A DNA stretch of 64,000 bases, from assembly GCF_048571125.1 (NCBI RefSeq), contig NZ_CP182343.1, positions 2,728,001-2,792,000 of the forward strand, written 5' to 3'. Positions within the stretch are counted from its first letter, which is position 1; every line of letters starts with the position of its first letter. The DNA comes from Arcobacter siniprincipis. Lineage in GTDB: Bacteria > Campylobacterota > Campylobacteria > Campylobacterales > Arcobacteraceae. Position numbers and translations under genes: made by a program. Positions 46,159 to 56,108 of the stretch are shown here, piece after piece. Below the pieces are notes generated by a model that saw only the letters and a program-made list of their open reading frames with translations, had not been told where the DNA came from and did no database searches.

Positions 46159-47595
46159 ATGAGCGAAATGGTAAAACTGATAATCAATGATCAGGAGATG
46201 GAGGCAGAAAAAGGAAGTCTCTTAATTGATAAATTATTAGATGAAGATATACATATTCCTCATTTTTGTTATCACAAAGCATTGGGGAAAGATGGAAACT
46301 GTAGAATGTGTATGGTTGAAATCGCTGGACAAAAAAGACCCCAAATTGCCTGTGATACTCCTGTAAAAGAAGGTATGGTAGTTAGTACAACAAGTGATAA
46401 TATTATGGCTGTGAGAAGAGATATCTTAGAGTTAGAACTAATCAATCACCCTATTGACTGTCCTACCTGTGATCAAGCAGGAGAGTGTAAACTACAAGAT
46501 TTTTACATGGAATCAGGTTTTTATGAATCTAGAATAAATGTTGAAGAAAAAAATCATGCAAGAAAAAGAGAAGACTTAGGTTCTAATGTAATGCTAGACC
46601 AAGAAAGATGTGTTCTTTGTACTAGATGTGTTAGATTTTGTTCAGACATAACAGGAACAAATGAGTTAGGTGTTATCAATAGAGCTGACCATTCAGTTAT
46701 TGGTACATTCCCAGGAAGACCACTTAGTAATCCTTATGCTATGAATGTAGTAGATTTATGTCCTGTAGGTGCTTTAACTTCAAAAGACTTTAGATTCAAA
46801 CAAAGAGTTTGGTTTATGGAGACATTTAATTCTATTTGTAATGGTTGTTCAAAAGGATGTAATATCTTTGTTGACCATAGAAAAGAAAAGTATGAAGATG
46901 ACAAAATATTCAGATTTAGACCTAGACTTAATAATGATGTTAATGGTTATTTCATGTGTGATTACGGTAGATTATCATATAAAAATGAAGAAGAAAATAG
47001 ATTAGAAAAAGCAATAGTAAATGGTAAAGAAGATACTACAAGTAATGCAATAGCTGCTTTATATACAGAAGTTGCAAAAAATAACAATGCCTTATTTCTT
47101 GTAAGTCCAAACTTATGTTTAGAAGAATTACAAAATGTAAAAGCATTTGCAGATGCTGTAAAAGCGAATATTTCTGGATATTCACCACAATACATAGATG
47201 AAACTTTTGGTGATGATTATTTGAAAAAGAATGACAAAAGTGCAAATAGAGCCTCTTTTCAAGAAGTAGGTATAGAAGAAGATGAGTCTTCATTTAAAAC
47301 TTATTTTGATAAAGCATCACTTGTAGTAGTTTTTGATAATAATTATTTTGATGAGAATATTGAACTACTAACAAATAAGAAAGTTATCTCTTGTTTTTCA
47401 CATAAAGTTAAAACTATTGAAAAATCAGATGTTGCAATTCCTACTGCTTCATTTTATGAGAAAAGCGGGACTTACATAAATCTTGATGGAATCAAACAAA
47501 AAGCAATTTCAGGTATGAAAAGAAATGATCAAGCAAAAACAATATCATCAATAGTTGAAACTATTAAAACAATGATAGAAAAAGGAAATATATGA
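46159..47595 (+). CDS. nuoG: NADH-quinone oxidoreductase subunit G, short form
   Basis: A 478-residue iron-sulfur subunit, about half the usual 800-900. The N-terminal clusters are complete: 2Fe-2S at C37, C48, C51, C65; the His-Cys3 cluster at H97, C101, C104, C110; and another at C151, C154, C157, C201. An N7-like set C227, C230, C234, C267 follows. The large molybdopterin-like domain is reduced to a divergent stub of about 200 residues. AGAGGA precedes the ATG. It overlaps nuoH by four bases. Confidence 0.92.
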   Translation: MSEMVKLIINDQEMEAEKGSLLIDKLLDEDIHIPHFCYHKALGKDGNCRMCMVEIAGQKRPQIACDTPVKEGMVVSTTSDNIMAVRRDILELELINHPIDCPTCDQAGECKLQDFYMESGFYESRINVEEKNHARKREDLGSNVMLDQERCVLCTRCVRFCSDITGTNELGVINRADHSVIGTFPGRPLSNPYAMNVVDLCPVGALTSKDFRFKQRVWFMETFNSICNGCSKGCNIFVDHRKEKYEDDKIFRFRPRLNNDVNGYFMCDYGRLSYKNEEENRLEKAIVNGKEDTTSNAIAALYTEVAKNNNALFLVSPNLCLEELQNVKAFADAVKANISGYSPQYIDETFGDDYLKKNDKSANRASFQEVGIEEDESSFKTYFDKASLVVVFDNNYFDENIELLTNKKVISCFSHKVKTIEKSDVAIPTASFYEKSGTYINLDGIKQKAISGMKRNDQAKTISSIVETIKTMIEKGNI

Positions 47596-48875
47596 ATACA
47601 GCATCAATAGTTGTTATTATAGTAAATATTCTTTTAGCTGTAGTACTAGCAGTTGGTTTAACACCTGTGTTTGTATGGTGGGAGAGAAGAATAGCTGGAT
47701 TTATCCAAGATAGATCAGGACCAAATAGATGTCATATTGGACCAATGCGACTAGGAGGATTAATCCAAAGTTTAGCAGATATGTTAAAACTTGTATTTAA
47801 AGAAGACTTCACACCAGGACATATTAAATATAAATTTATGTTTACTATTGCTCCTTCCATAGTATTTGTTTGTTACTTTCTAACATTTGCAGTTATTCCT
47901 TTTGCAGATAATGTAGTAATTGATGGTCAAAGCCATGCAATGCAAGCCTTACCAATGCAATTAGGAGTAATGTGGTTTTTAGCATATGCTGGATTATCTG
48001 TATACGGAATCATTCTAGGTGGTTATGCATCAGGAAGTAAATATGGTCTTTTAGGTGCAATTAGAGCATCAGCTCAAGTTATCTCTTATGAAGCATCAAT
48101 GGCGTTAGCTTTAATCTCTATGTTATTAACTTATGGTTCTATTCACTTAAATGAAATTGTACATTTTCAAGGTGGAACTTTTTGGGAAATAATTCCTTCA
48201 TGGGGTGCATTTATGCAACCATTAGCTGCTATTATTTTTATTGTTTGTGCTTTTGCAGAGACAAATAGAACTCCTTTTGATATTGCAGAAGGTGAATCAG
48301 AAATTGTTGCAGGTTATCATACAGAATACAGTGCAATGAGATTTGGACTTTTCCAAGTATCAGAATTTGCAGCAATGGCAGGAGCATCAGCTATTATTGT
48401 AACCCTATTCTTTGGTGGATATCAAATTCCATGGCTAGATACACAAACATTAAAAGCAAATATTGATATTGTTATTATTGTACTTATGGCTTTATTGCCT
48501 ATTAAGATTTATATCTTCACAAAATGGATTAAGAAAAATAATAATTGGGCAGATAAAAATGATTCAAGATCAAAAGAAACAGGTATTTTAGTAAAAGCAT
48601 TTTGGACTATTGGTATAGTTTCATTTATAGCCCTAGGTGCTTTATTAGCTACAGGGTTAGGTGAGAATGGTTCAAGTATTGCGGTTGCTGTTATTCAAGT
48701 AGTAACTTTCTTAGTGAAATTTTTAATGATGGTATTTGTTTTCATGTGGGTTAGATGGACTTTATTAAGATTTAGATATGACCAACTACAAATGCTAGGA
48801 TGGAAAATTTTACTTCCATTATCACTATTAAATATTGTTATAACTGCTTCAGTTATAGTTTTGACAGGAATGTAA
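47592..48875 (+). CDS. nuoH: NADH-quinone oxidoreductase subunit H, enlarged
   Basis: A 427-residue membrane subunit linking the quinone site to the proton pumps. The core WERRIAGFIQDRSGPNR, GPMRLGGLIQSLAD, AETNRTPFDIAEGESEIVAGYHTEY (split) and RYDQLQMLGWK are present. Between the seventh helix and the last two, about residues 290-370 are extra compared with the 325-residue E. coli protein. The insert holds a hydrophilic loop (KKNNNWADKND) and additional hydrophobic segments. Confidence 0.95.
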   Translation: MNTASIVVIIVNILLAVVLAVGLTPVFVWWERRIAGFIQDRSGPNRCHIGPMRLGGLIQSLADMLKLVFKEDFTPGHIKYKFMFTIAPSIVFVCYFLTFAVIPFADNVVIDGQSHAMQALPMQLGVMWFLAYAGLSVYGIILGGYASGSKYGLLGAIRASAQVISYEASMALALISMLLTYGSIHLNEIVHFQGGTFWEIIPSWGAFMQPLAAIIFIVCAFAETNRTPFDIAEGESEIVAGYHTEYSAMRFGLFQVSEFAAMAGASAIIVTLFFGGYQIPWLDTQTLKANIDIVIIVLMALLPIKIYIFTKWIKKNNNWADKNDSRSKETGILVKAFWTIGIVSFIALGALLATGLGENGSSIAVAVIQVVTFLVKFLMMVFVFMWVRWTLLRFRYDQLQMLGWKILLPLSLLNIVITASVIVLTGM

Positions 48876-48876
48876 T

Positions 48877-49389
48877 ATGGGTATTAAAATAATAAAAAGA
48901 CAAGGTCAAACTTTTAAAGATAAGCTTTTCATACCAGCTATTATGGGTGGTATGAAAACAACTTTTGGACACTTTACAAAGAATCTAAAAGATGTTTCAA
49001 ATTTAAAAACTATTCAGTATCCAGAAGAACAACCAACAGATGTAGCAACAAATGATAGATACAGAGGTGTTCATAGACTTACAAAGTGGGAAGATGAATC
49101 TGAAAAATGTGTTGCATGTTATATGTGTGCAACTGCATGTCCAGCTGAGTGTATATTTATTGATGCAGAAGAAAGATTTGATGGTAAAGCTGAAAAGAGA
49201 CCAAAAGAGTTTAAAATAGATCTTTTAGAGTGCGTATATTGTGGATATTGTGTTGAAGCTTGTCCGTGTGATGCAATTAGAATGGATACAGGTATTTTAA
49301 GTTTTACTGGAAGTTCAAGAGAAGAATTTCTTGTAGATAAAAAATACTTAATGAATAACGAAAGAGCAAAGGATTTATCAAATGACTGA
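48877..49389 (+). CDS. nuoI: NADH-quinone oxidoreductase subunit I
   Basis: A 170-residue ferredoxin-like subunit with two [4Fe-4S] motifs, CVACYMCATACP and CVYCGYCVEACP (clusters N6a and N6b). It starts one base after the nuoH stop. Confidence 0.97.
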   Translation: MGIKIIKRQGQTFKDKLFIPAIMGGMKTTFGHFTKNLKDVSNLKTIQYPEEQPTDVATNDRYRGVHRLTKWEDESEKCVACYMCATACPAECIFIDAEERFDGKAEKRPKEFKIDLLECVYCGYCVEACPCDAIRMDTGILSFTGSSREEFLVDKKYLMNNERAKDLSND

Positions 49390-49897
49390 TATTTTATTTA
49401 TTGGTTTAAGTTTTATGGCAATAGCTGGTGGTATCACCATGTTAATACATAAACAACCTATGTATGCAGCACTTGGATTATTAATATCTATTTTATCTGT
49501 TTCTGGACTTTTTGCATTGTTGAGTGCAACTTTTCTTTTCATGGTTCAAATAATAGTTTATGCAGGTGCAATTATGACTCTTCTATTATTTATATTAATG
49601 TTTTTAAATATTGATGAGCATGATTTACCAAAAGAGCCTAAAAAAACTAGAAATATTATTATAGGTGCAATTGTTATGTTACCGTTGAATATTGTAATAT
49701 TAACAGCTGTATCCGCACTACCAAAAAAAGACATGAGTATTATTGAGACAAATTTTGGTGGAATAAAAGAGATTGGAATGCTTTTATATCAAAATTGGTT
49801 AATCTCATTTGAGTTGATTTCAATACTACTTTTAGTTGCATTAGTTGGTGCTATTGTATTGGCTAAAAGAAAAAAAACTAGAGGAATACAATCATGA
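49382..49897 (+). CDS. nuoJ: NADH-quinone oxidoreductase subunit J
   Basis: A 171-residue membrane subunit with five helices. The VQIIVYAGAIMTLLLFILM helix (with the conserved tyrosine-alanine-glycine) is typical. It overlaps nuoI by eight bases and nuoK by four. Confidence 0.95.
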   Translation: MTDILFIGLSFMAIAGGITMLIHKQPMYAALGLLISILSVSGLFALLSATFLFMVQIIVYAGAIMTLLLFILMFLNIDEHDLPKEPKKTRNIIIGAIVMLPLNIVILTAVSALPKKDMSIIETNFGGIKEIGMLLYQNWLISFELISILLLVALVGAIVLAKRKKTRGIQS

Positions 49898-50205
49898 TAT
49901 CACTAACATCATATGCATTTGTTTCAATGATGCTTTTTTCAATTGGTGCAATTGGAGTTATTGCAAGAAGAAATATTTTTGTAATATATATGTCAATAGA
50001 ACTTATGTTAAATGGAATAAATCTATTTTTAGTTACTTTTGCTAGATACCATTTCAATATGGACCCACAAGTAATTACAGTAATGGTTATTGCAATAGCT
50101 GCTGCTGAAGCTGCGATTTTCTTATCAGTAATAATACTTTTATTTAGAACAAAAAGATCACTAGATACTGATTTATTTACAGCACTTAAACAAGGAGAGA
50201 AATAA
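49894..50205 (+). CDS. nuoK: NADH-quinone oxidoreductase subunit K
   Basis: A 103-residue, three-helix subunit. The glutamates in SIELMLNGINL and AAAEAAIFL line the proton path. ATGA overlap with nuoJ and one-base overlap with nuoL. Confidence 0.96.
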   Translation: MISLTSYAFVSMMLFSIGAIGVIARRNIFVIYMSIELMLNGINLFLVTFARYHFNMDPQVITVMVIAIAAAEAAIFLSVIILLFRTKRSLDTDLFTALKQGEK

Positions 50206-52094
50206 TGCATACAAATCTATTAGTATGGATAATATTAGCTCCATTACTTGGTGCTATATTAAATGGTGGATTCTATTTTTATAATATAAAGAAAAGAGCT
50301 TTACCACAAAGATTATTTTCATTAATAGGTACTATAGCTCCAATTATTGGTTTTATTTTTACTTTAATAATCTTTATAGATATGGTTAATAATAACACTA
50401 CATATCACCAAACTATCTTTACATGGTTAGAAGTAGATAAATTAACTATTGAAATGAAATTTTTAGGTGATAATTTATCAATTTTTATGGCTATGTTTGT
50501 AACTTTTGTTGGATCTTTAATTCATATTTATGCAGTTGGTTATATGCACAAAGATGAAGGCTTTGGTAAATTTTTTGCTTATTTTAACCTTTTCTTAGCA
50601 TCAATGTTAATTTTAGTACTTGCTGACAATCCAATTATTTTATTCATTGGTTGGGAAGGTGTTGGAGTTTGTTCTTACTTACTAATTAAATTCTATTATG
50701 GTAATAAAGAGAATGTTCTTGCAGCAAACAAAGCATTTATTGTAAATAGAGTTGGAGACTTTGGATTTATATTAGGTGTGATTACTCTATTTTTTGCAAT
50801 TGGACAAGGAAATTTATCATTTACTTCAATAGAAGCTAACTTAGGTAATGCCTCAACTGAACTACTTATTCTTTCTGGTTTCTTATTATTTGTGGGGGCA
50901 ATGGGTAAATCAGCACAGATTCCATTATATACATGGCTTCCAGATGCGATGGCAGGACCTACACCAATTTCAGCACTTATTCACGCTGCTACAATGGTAA
51001 CAGCTGGTGTTTATATGGTTGCAAGATTTCATTTTCTTTATGAAGGTATTGAAGGTGTTGGTACATTTATTGCTTACATTGGGGCTTTTTCAGCTTTATT
51101 TGCAGCAATTATTGCAACTAAGCAACAAGATATTAAAAAGATACTTGCATACTCAACTATGTCACAACTTGGATATATGTTTATAGGAGTTGGTTTAGGT
51201 TTTTATTCAACAGGTTTATTTCATGTATTTACACATGCATTTTTTAAAGCAATGTTGTTCATGGCAGCAGGTGGGATGATTATGGCTCAACATCATGAAC
51301 AGAACATCTTCAAAATGGCACAACATAGAGTAAGTACTCCAATCGTTGGATTTTGTATGTTAGTTGGTGTTATTGCAATTTCTGGTATTCCTCCATTTTC
51401 TGGTTTCTTTTCAAAAGATGCAATTTTAGGTGCAGCATTTCATGAAGGAGAATATGTAATTTGGGCAATTGGAATGTTTACAGCATTTTTGACAGCCTTT
51501 TATATGTTTAGATTATATTTTATTCTTTTTGTTGCTCCAAATAAAAACAATACCAACCAATATGTTTATACATCTAAAACAATAACCTTACCATTGTTAG
51601 TGTTAGCAATTGGTGCCATATCTGCTGGTTTCTTAAACTTACCAGAAGTTTTAGGTGGTCATCACATGGTTGATACATGGCTTGCACAACTTGATTCAAA
51701 AGAGTTACATATGAGTCACAGTACAGAATATATTTTAATGGTAGTATCTGTTTTATTTGCAGTTGCTGGAATATATGCAGCATATAAAAAATATGCAAAC
51801 TTTGATATATATAATCCTGAAAGTGAACAAGGACTTGTTGCTAATAAATTCTATGTTGATGAAATATATAACGCAGTATTTGTTCAAAGTGCAAAAAAAT
51901 TATCAACTTTTATTGATAAAGTAGTAGATGAAAAAATCATTGATAACTTCATCATGGGAAGTTGTAACCAGTTTATCAACCTTGGTAAAGTAGTTGGTAG
52001 GCTTCAAAATGCAAATGTAAGATTTTATGGTCTATTCATGCTTGTTGGCATGAGTGCAATCTTCATTTATTTATTTATTTCGTTAGGATTGTAG
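50205..52094 (+). CDS. nuoL: NADH-quinone oxidoreductase subunit L
   Basis: A 629-residue antiporter-like subunit with about 16 helices and the long lateral C-terminal helix. The motifs GWEGVGVCSYLLI, KSAQIPLYTWLPDAMAGPTP and AYSTMSQLGYM are present. It forms the distal proton pump. Confidence 0.96.
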   Translation: MHTNLLVWIILAPLLGAILNGGFYFYNIKKRALPQRLFSLIGTIAPIIGFIFTLIIFIDMVNNNTTYHQTIFTWLEVDKLTIEMKFLGDNLSIFMAMFVTFVGSLIHIYAVGYMHKDEGFGKFFAYFNLFLASMLILVLADNPIILFIGWEGVGVCSYLLIKFYYGNKENVLAANKAFIVNRVGDFGFILGVITLFFAIGQGNLSFTSIEANLGNASTELLILSGFLLFVGAMGKSAQIPLYTWLPDAMAGPTPISALIHAATMVTAGVYMVARFHFLYEGIEGVGTFIAYIGAFSALFAAIIATKQQDIKKILAYSTMSQLGYMFIGVGLGFYSTGLFHVFTHAFFKAMLFMAAGGMIMAQHHEQNIFKMAQHRVSTPIVGFCMLVGVIAISGIPPFSGFFSKDAILGAAFHEGEYVIWAIGMFTAFLTAFYMFRLYFILFVAPNKNNTNQYVYTSKTITLPLLVLAIGAISAGFLNLPEVLGGHHMVDTWLAQLDSKELHMSHSTEYILMVVSVLFAVAGIYAAYKKYANFDIYNPESEQGLVANKFYVDEIYNAVFVQSAKKLSTFIDKVVDEKIIDNFIMGSCNQFINLGKVVGRLQNANVRFYGLFMLVGMSAIFIYLFISLGL

Positions 52095-52095
52095 T

Positions 52096-53577
52096 ATGAG
52101 TGCAGAAAGTTTATCATTTATTATATTTTTACCAGCAATTGTTGCCTTTGGTTTGATGATTACAACAGCAAATGTGGAAGCAGTTAGAAATATAGCATTT
52201 TTAACTACTACTGTTGTATTAGCATTAGTTTTAAAAATCTATATCAACTTTGACCCAAATGCTGGAATGCAATTTGTCACAAATGCACCTTGGATTCAAA
52301 CTTACGGTATAAATTATTATGTCGGAGTTGATGGTTTTTCTTTAACTATTTTAATGCTTATTGCTATTTTAATTCCTACTTCATATTTACTATTATGGGA
52401 AGGTAGAACAAAAGGTTATTGGATTAATATGCTACTTGTACAAACAGGTGTTACAGGTGCATTATTATCTTTAGATGTTATTTTATTCTACTTCTTCTGG
52501 GAAGTTATGTTATTGCCAGTATTCTTAATGATTGGTATTGATGGTTTTGGGGATAAAGTATTTACAACTATTAAAGTTACTATTTATACAATGGCTGGTT
52601 CATTGTTGATGTTTATTGGTATTATTTACCTTGGTGTTACATTTTTTAACGAGTTTGGTTTTTGGTCTTTCCAATACAATGATTTTACAAAAATTACAAC
52701 CTTGTCTTATCATGAGCAAGTATACTTATTTTTAACATTTGTTATTGCTTTTGGTATTAAAATTCCAATTTTCCCATTACATACTTGGATTATGGATACA
52801 TATAAAAATGCTCCTACTGGTGCTGTTTTCTTATTATCTTCAATCATGGCAAAACTTGGGGTTTATGCAATCGTTAGATTCATGATTCCAATATTTCCAG
52901 AAATTTATATTGAATACTCTACTTGGTTTGTATTTATTGGATTATTTGGTTTAGTTTATTTTGGAATTGCAGCACTAATGCAAAATGACATTAAAAGAAT
53001 GTTTGCATATTCATCGGCATCTCACTTAAGTTTTATAGCAGCAGGTATATTTTCATTAAATGCTTACGGTATTAATGGAGCATTATATTTAATCATTGCT
53101 CATGCAATTGCAACAGGTGCTTTATTTTTACTTGTTGGTATTTTACATGATGAATCTAAATTTAAAACTATTAGTGACTTAGGTGGAATTGCAAAAGTTG
53201 CTCCAATATTTACTTTCATATTTGCAATCATGTTATTTGCAAATATTGGATTACCTGGAACAAATGGATTTGTATCAGAATTATTAATCATTTTTGGAAT
53301 TTATGAATTTAATCATACATTAGGTTACATCTCAGCTCTTACAGTTATCATTGGTGCTTCATATATGTTATGGATGTTCCAAAGAGCTATTTTACAAGAT
53401 AGAGTTGGAGAACCAAGAAAAATGAGAGACCTTAAAATAAAAGAGATTATCGGTTTAGCACCATGGATAATCTTAGTATTTCTAATGGGTGTTTACCCAG
53501 AACCATTCATTGATAAGTTTGAGCCAACTGTAACTCACTTTTTAAATGACATATTAAAAATTGGAGTGATGAGATAA
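52096..53577 (+). CDS. nuoM: NADH-quinone oxidoreductase subunit M
   Basis: A 493-residue antiporter-like subunit with about 14 helices. FYFFWEVMLLPVFLMIG, PLHTWIMDTYKNAPT and AYSSASHLSFI are typical. It starts one base after the nuoL stop. Confidence 0.96.
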   Translation: MSAESLSFIIFLPAIVAFGLMITTANVEAVRNIAFLTTTVVLALVLKIYINFDPNAGMQFVTNAPWIQTYGINYYVGVDGFSLTILMLIAILIPTSYLLLWEGRTKGYWINMLLVQTGVTGALLSLDVILFYFFWEVMLLPVFLMIGIDGFGDKVFTTIKVTIYTMAGSLLMFIGIIYLGVTFFNEFGFWSFQYNDFTKITTLSYHEQVYLFLTFVIAFGIKIPIFPLHTWIMDTYKNAPTGAVFLLSSIMAKLGVYAIVRFMIPIFPEIYIEYSTWFVFIGLFGLVYFGIAALMQNDIKRMFAYSSASHLSFIAAGIFSLNAYGINGALYLIIAHAIATGALFLLVGILHDESKFKTISDLGGIAKVAPIFTFIFAIMLFANIGLPGTNGFVSELLIIFGIYEFNHTLGYISALTVIIGASYMLWMFQRAILQDRVGEPRKMRDLKIKEIIGLAPWIILVFLMGVYPEPFIDKFEPTVTHFLNDILKIGVMR

Positions 53578-55079
53578 TGACTGAATTCTTATATCTAGTA
53601 CCCCTTCTAACCGTACTTGTAGGTGCTCTTGTATTGATGTTTATGAGTATGTATGACAAGTTTACACTTAAGCATTTTATTACGACTACATCAATATTTT
53701 TGATAATTGCCTTAGGTTTTTCTGTTGCAGAATTTGGTGATCTTTTTTCTGTTAAACCATATAATCAATTATTTAATAATGCTTTAGTTTTTGATACATA
53801 TGCAAACTTTTTTGGTGTATTATTGATTTTTGGTACATTACTTATTGTACTAATTGGTGAACATTACTTTTATGAACATTCATATTTTAAAGGTGAGTTT
53901 TTTTCAGTATTGATGTTTGCTCTATTTGGAATGATGTTAATTGCTAATTCAAACGAGCTAATTACTGCTTATATTTCACTAGAAATTGCATCATTTGCAA
54001 TATACATATTAGTTGGTTTCCAAAGTGAAGATGCTAAAAGAGTTGAAGCTATGTTTAAATACTTAGTTTTGGGTTCATTTATTGGTGCATTTTTCCTATT
54101 AGGAACAGTATTAATTTATGGTGTAAGTGGAAGTACAAACTTAAATGATATTTCAACTTATATTACAACACATAGTGGAAGCGATTTAAATCTTATTTAT
54201 ATTGGTATAACACTATTATTATTTACTTTCCTTTTCAAAATTGCAGCTTTCCCATTCCAATCTTGGGTTTTAGATGTATATAGAGGTGCTCCAATGCTAG
54301 TAACTGCATATATGGCATCTACATTTAAAGTAGCAATATTCTCACTATTTTTAAGAGCATATTTACAAACATTCTCAACTATTCAAAATTTTTGGGATCC
54401 TATTTTATATGTACTTATTATATTTACACTTGCTTATGGTACATGGATTGCAATTACTCAAAAAATTATTAAAAGAATGCTTGCTGCATCTTCAATAGTT
54501 CATACAGGATATATCTTATTAGGATTTATATCTTTAGGACAAAATATTGACAATGCTTATGCAATTATGTTCTATTTAATATCTTATTTATTAACTGCAA
54601 TTGGTGCATTTGGACTTATTTCTCATATTATTTCTGAGACAAAAGTTAGAGTTACATACGAAGATTTTAAAGGGTTAGCACATGAAAGACCTTTCTTAGC
54701 AGCTGCTATGACTATTTTCTTATTTTCTTTAGCAGGTATTCCTTCTACAATTGGATTTATTGGAAAATTTTATATCTTTACAGAAGCCATTAATTCAGGA
54801 TATGCAAGTTTAACAATAGTTGCAATTATTGCAACTATCATTTCGGTATACTACTACTTTAGATTAATTGCAATGATGTATTTTTATCCAGCAACTGATG
54901 CTTGTACAAGTGAAGGATTCAATGATAAAAGGATATCTACATATATTGTAGCGTTTTTGGCTGCTTTAGTTGTATGGGGTGGTATAGGTTCTGCTATAGT
55001 ATTTTTCATTCCTGCACCAAATATTGATGCAATAATAGAGGTTTCAAAATTAGCAATTGAATCTTTGTTTCTAAAGTAA
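53577..55079 (+). CDS. nuoN: NADH-quinone oxidoreductase subunit N
   Basis: A 500-residue antiporter-like subunit. It keeps FPFQSWVLDVYRGAPM and AASSIVHTGYILLGF. It overlaps nuoM by one base and ends the operon; an intrinsic terminator follows 60 bases on. Confidence 0.95.
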   Translation: MTEFLYLVPLLTVLVGALVLMFMSMYDKFTLKHFITTTSIFLIIALGFSVAEFGDLFSVKPYNQLFNNALVFDTYANFFGVLLIFGTLLIVLIGEHYFYEHSYFKGEFFSVLMFALFGMMLIANSNELITAYISLEIASFAIYILVGFQSEDAKRVEAMFKYLVLGSFIGAFFLLGTVLIYGVSGSTNLNDISTYITTHSGSDLNLIYIGITLLLFTFLFKIAAFPFQSWVLDVYRGAPMLVTAYMASTFKVAIFSLFLRAYLQTFSTIQNFWDPILYVLIIFTLAYGTWIAITQKIIKRMLAASSIVHTGYILLGFISLGQNIDNAYAIMFYLISYLLTAIGAFGLISHIISETKVRVTYEDFKGLAHERPFLAAAMTIFLFSLAGIPSTIGFIGKFYIFTEAINSGYASLTIVAIIATIISVYYYFRLIAMMYFYPATDACTSEGFNDKRISTYIVAFLAALVVWGGIGSAIVFFIPAPNIDAIIEVSKLAIESLFLK

Positions 55080-55138
55080 ACACTGTTAATAAATTAGTAT
55101 ATTAGTATTAAAAATTATTTTTTTAGTACTAATTTTTT

Positions 55139-55167
55139 AAAGGTCGATTTTATCGACCTTTTTTTTA
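55139..55167 (+). terminator. nuo operon terminator
   Basis: A stem AGGTCGAT (55141-55148)/ATCGACCT (55152-55159), extended by flanking A-T pairs, with loop TTT and an eight-T tail. It is the end of the 14.5-kb nuo/gltA operon. The rest of the gap to frdC (55168-55316) shows only a likely promoter area. Confidence 0.88.
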
Positions 55168-55316
55168 AGGCAAAAATTATTAAAGATAATTTAAGATAGA
55201 ATTAATTGAATTTTTAAAATTCTATTCAAGATTATCTTCGCTATAATAATGCTATGTTTTAAAAGGAATTTTTTGTTTGAAATATTCCATCATAAATTAA
55301 ACACAAAGGATTGATA

Positions 55317-56108
55317 ATGAGTGACCTAATAGAAGGTTATTTAGGCAAAACAGTTGAAGGGAAGAAAAGTAGAACTCCTGCAAAATTAGATTATTTGCAA
55401 AGTGCGACGGGATTATTCCTTGGTCTATTTATGTGGGGACATATGCTATTTGTCTCAACAATTTTAGTCAGTAAAGATTTTATGTATTCAGTTACAAAAT
55501 TCTTTGAAGCTAGTTTTATTTTCAATGAGGGGCAACCTATAATTGTTTCTGCAATTGCATTTTTTGTATTTGTAGTATTTATTTCACATGCTGCAATGGG
55601 TATGAGAAAATTACCAGCTAATTTCAAACAATATCAAGTGATGAAAGCACATGCAAATAGCATGGCTCATGAAGATACAAAATTGTGGTTTGTTCAAGCA
55701 TTTACTGGTTTTGCAATGTTCTTTTTAGGTTCAGTTCACTTATATATTATTATGACTCAAGCAGATGCAATCGGACCATATGCAAGTGCAGATAGAGTTT
55801 GGTCTAACTGGATGTGGCCTTTATATATTCTTTTACTATTAGCAGTTGAATTCCATGGAACTATTGGATTATATAGACTTGCTGTTAAATGGGGATGGTT
55901 TGACGGTAAAGATCCAAAAGCTTCAAGAAAAAAATTAAAAGCTTATAAAAAAATTCTTACAGTGTTCTTTTTAGTTTTAGGTTTCGCTACATTAGCAGCT
56001 TATATGAAAATTGGTATGGATCACGCAGCTGCAGGAAAAGTTGGGGAAAGATATACTCCAACAGCACAAGTAATGGAATATAAAATAAATAATGGGAGAG
56101 TGGCATAA
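55317..56108 (+). CDS. frdC: Fumarate reductase cytochrome b subunit
   Basis: A 263-residue, five-helix diheme cytochrome b of the Wolinella/Campylobacter type. Axial histidines are plausible in GHMLFV, SHAAMGMRK, GSVHLYIIM and EFHGTIGLYR. It links menaquinol to FrdAB. The ATG at 55317 has AAAGGA six bases upstream; an in-frame TTG six bases before is less likely. Overlaps frdA by one base. Confidence 0.93.
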   Translation: MSDLIEGYLGKTVEGKKSRTPAKLDYLQSATGLFLGLFMWGHMLFVSTILVSKDFMYSVTKFFEASFIFNEGQPIIVSAIAFFVFVVFISHAAMGMRKLPANFKQYQVMKAHANSMAHEDTKLWFVQAFTGFAMFFLGSVHLYIIMTQADAIGPYASADRVWSNWMWPLYILLLLAVEFHGTIGLYRLAVKWGWFDGKDPKASRKKLKAYKKILTVFFLVLGFATLAAYMKIGMDHAAAGKVGERYTPTAQVMEYKINNGRVA

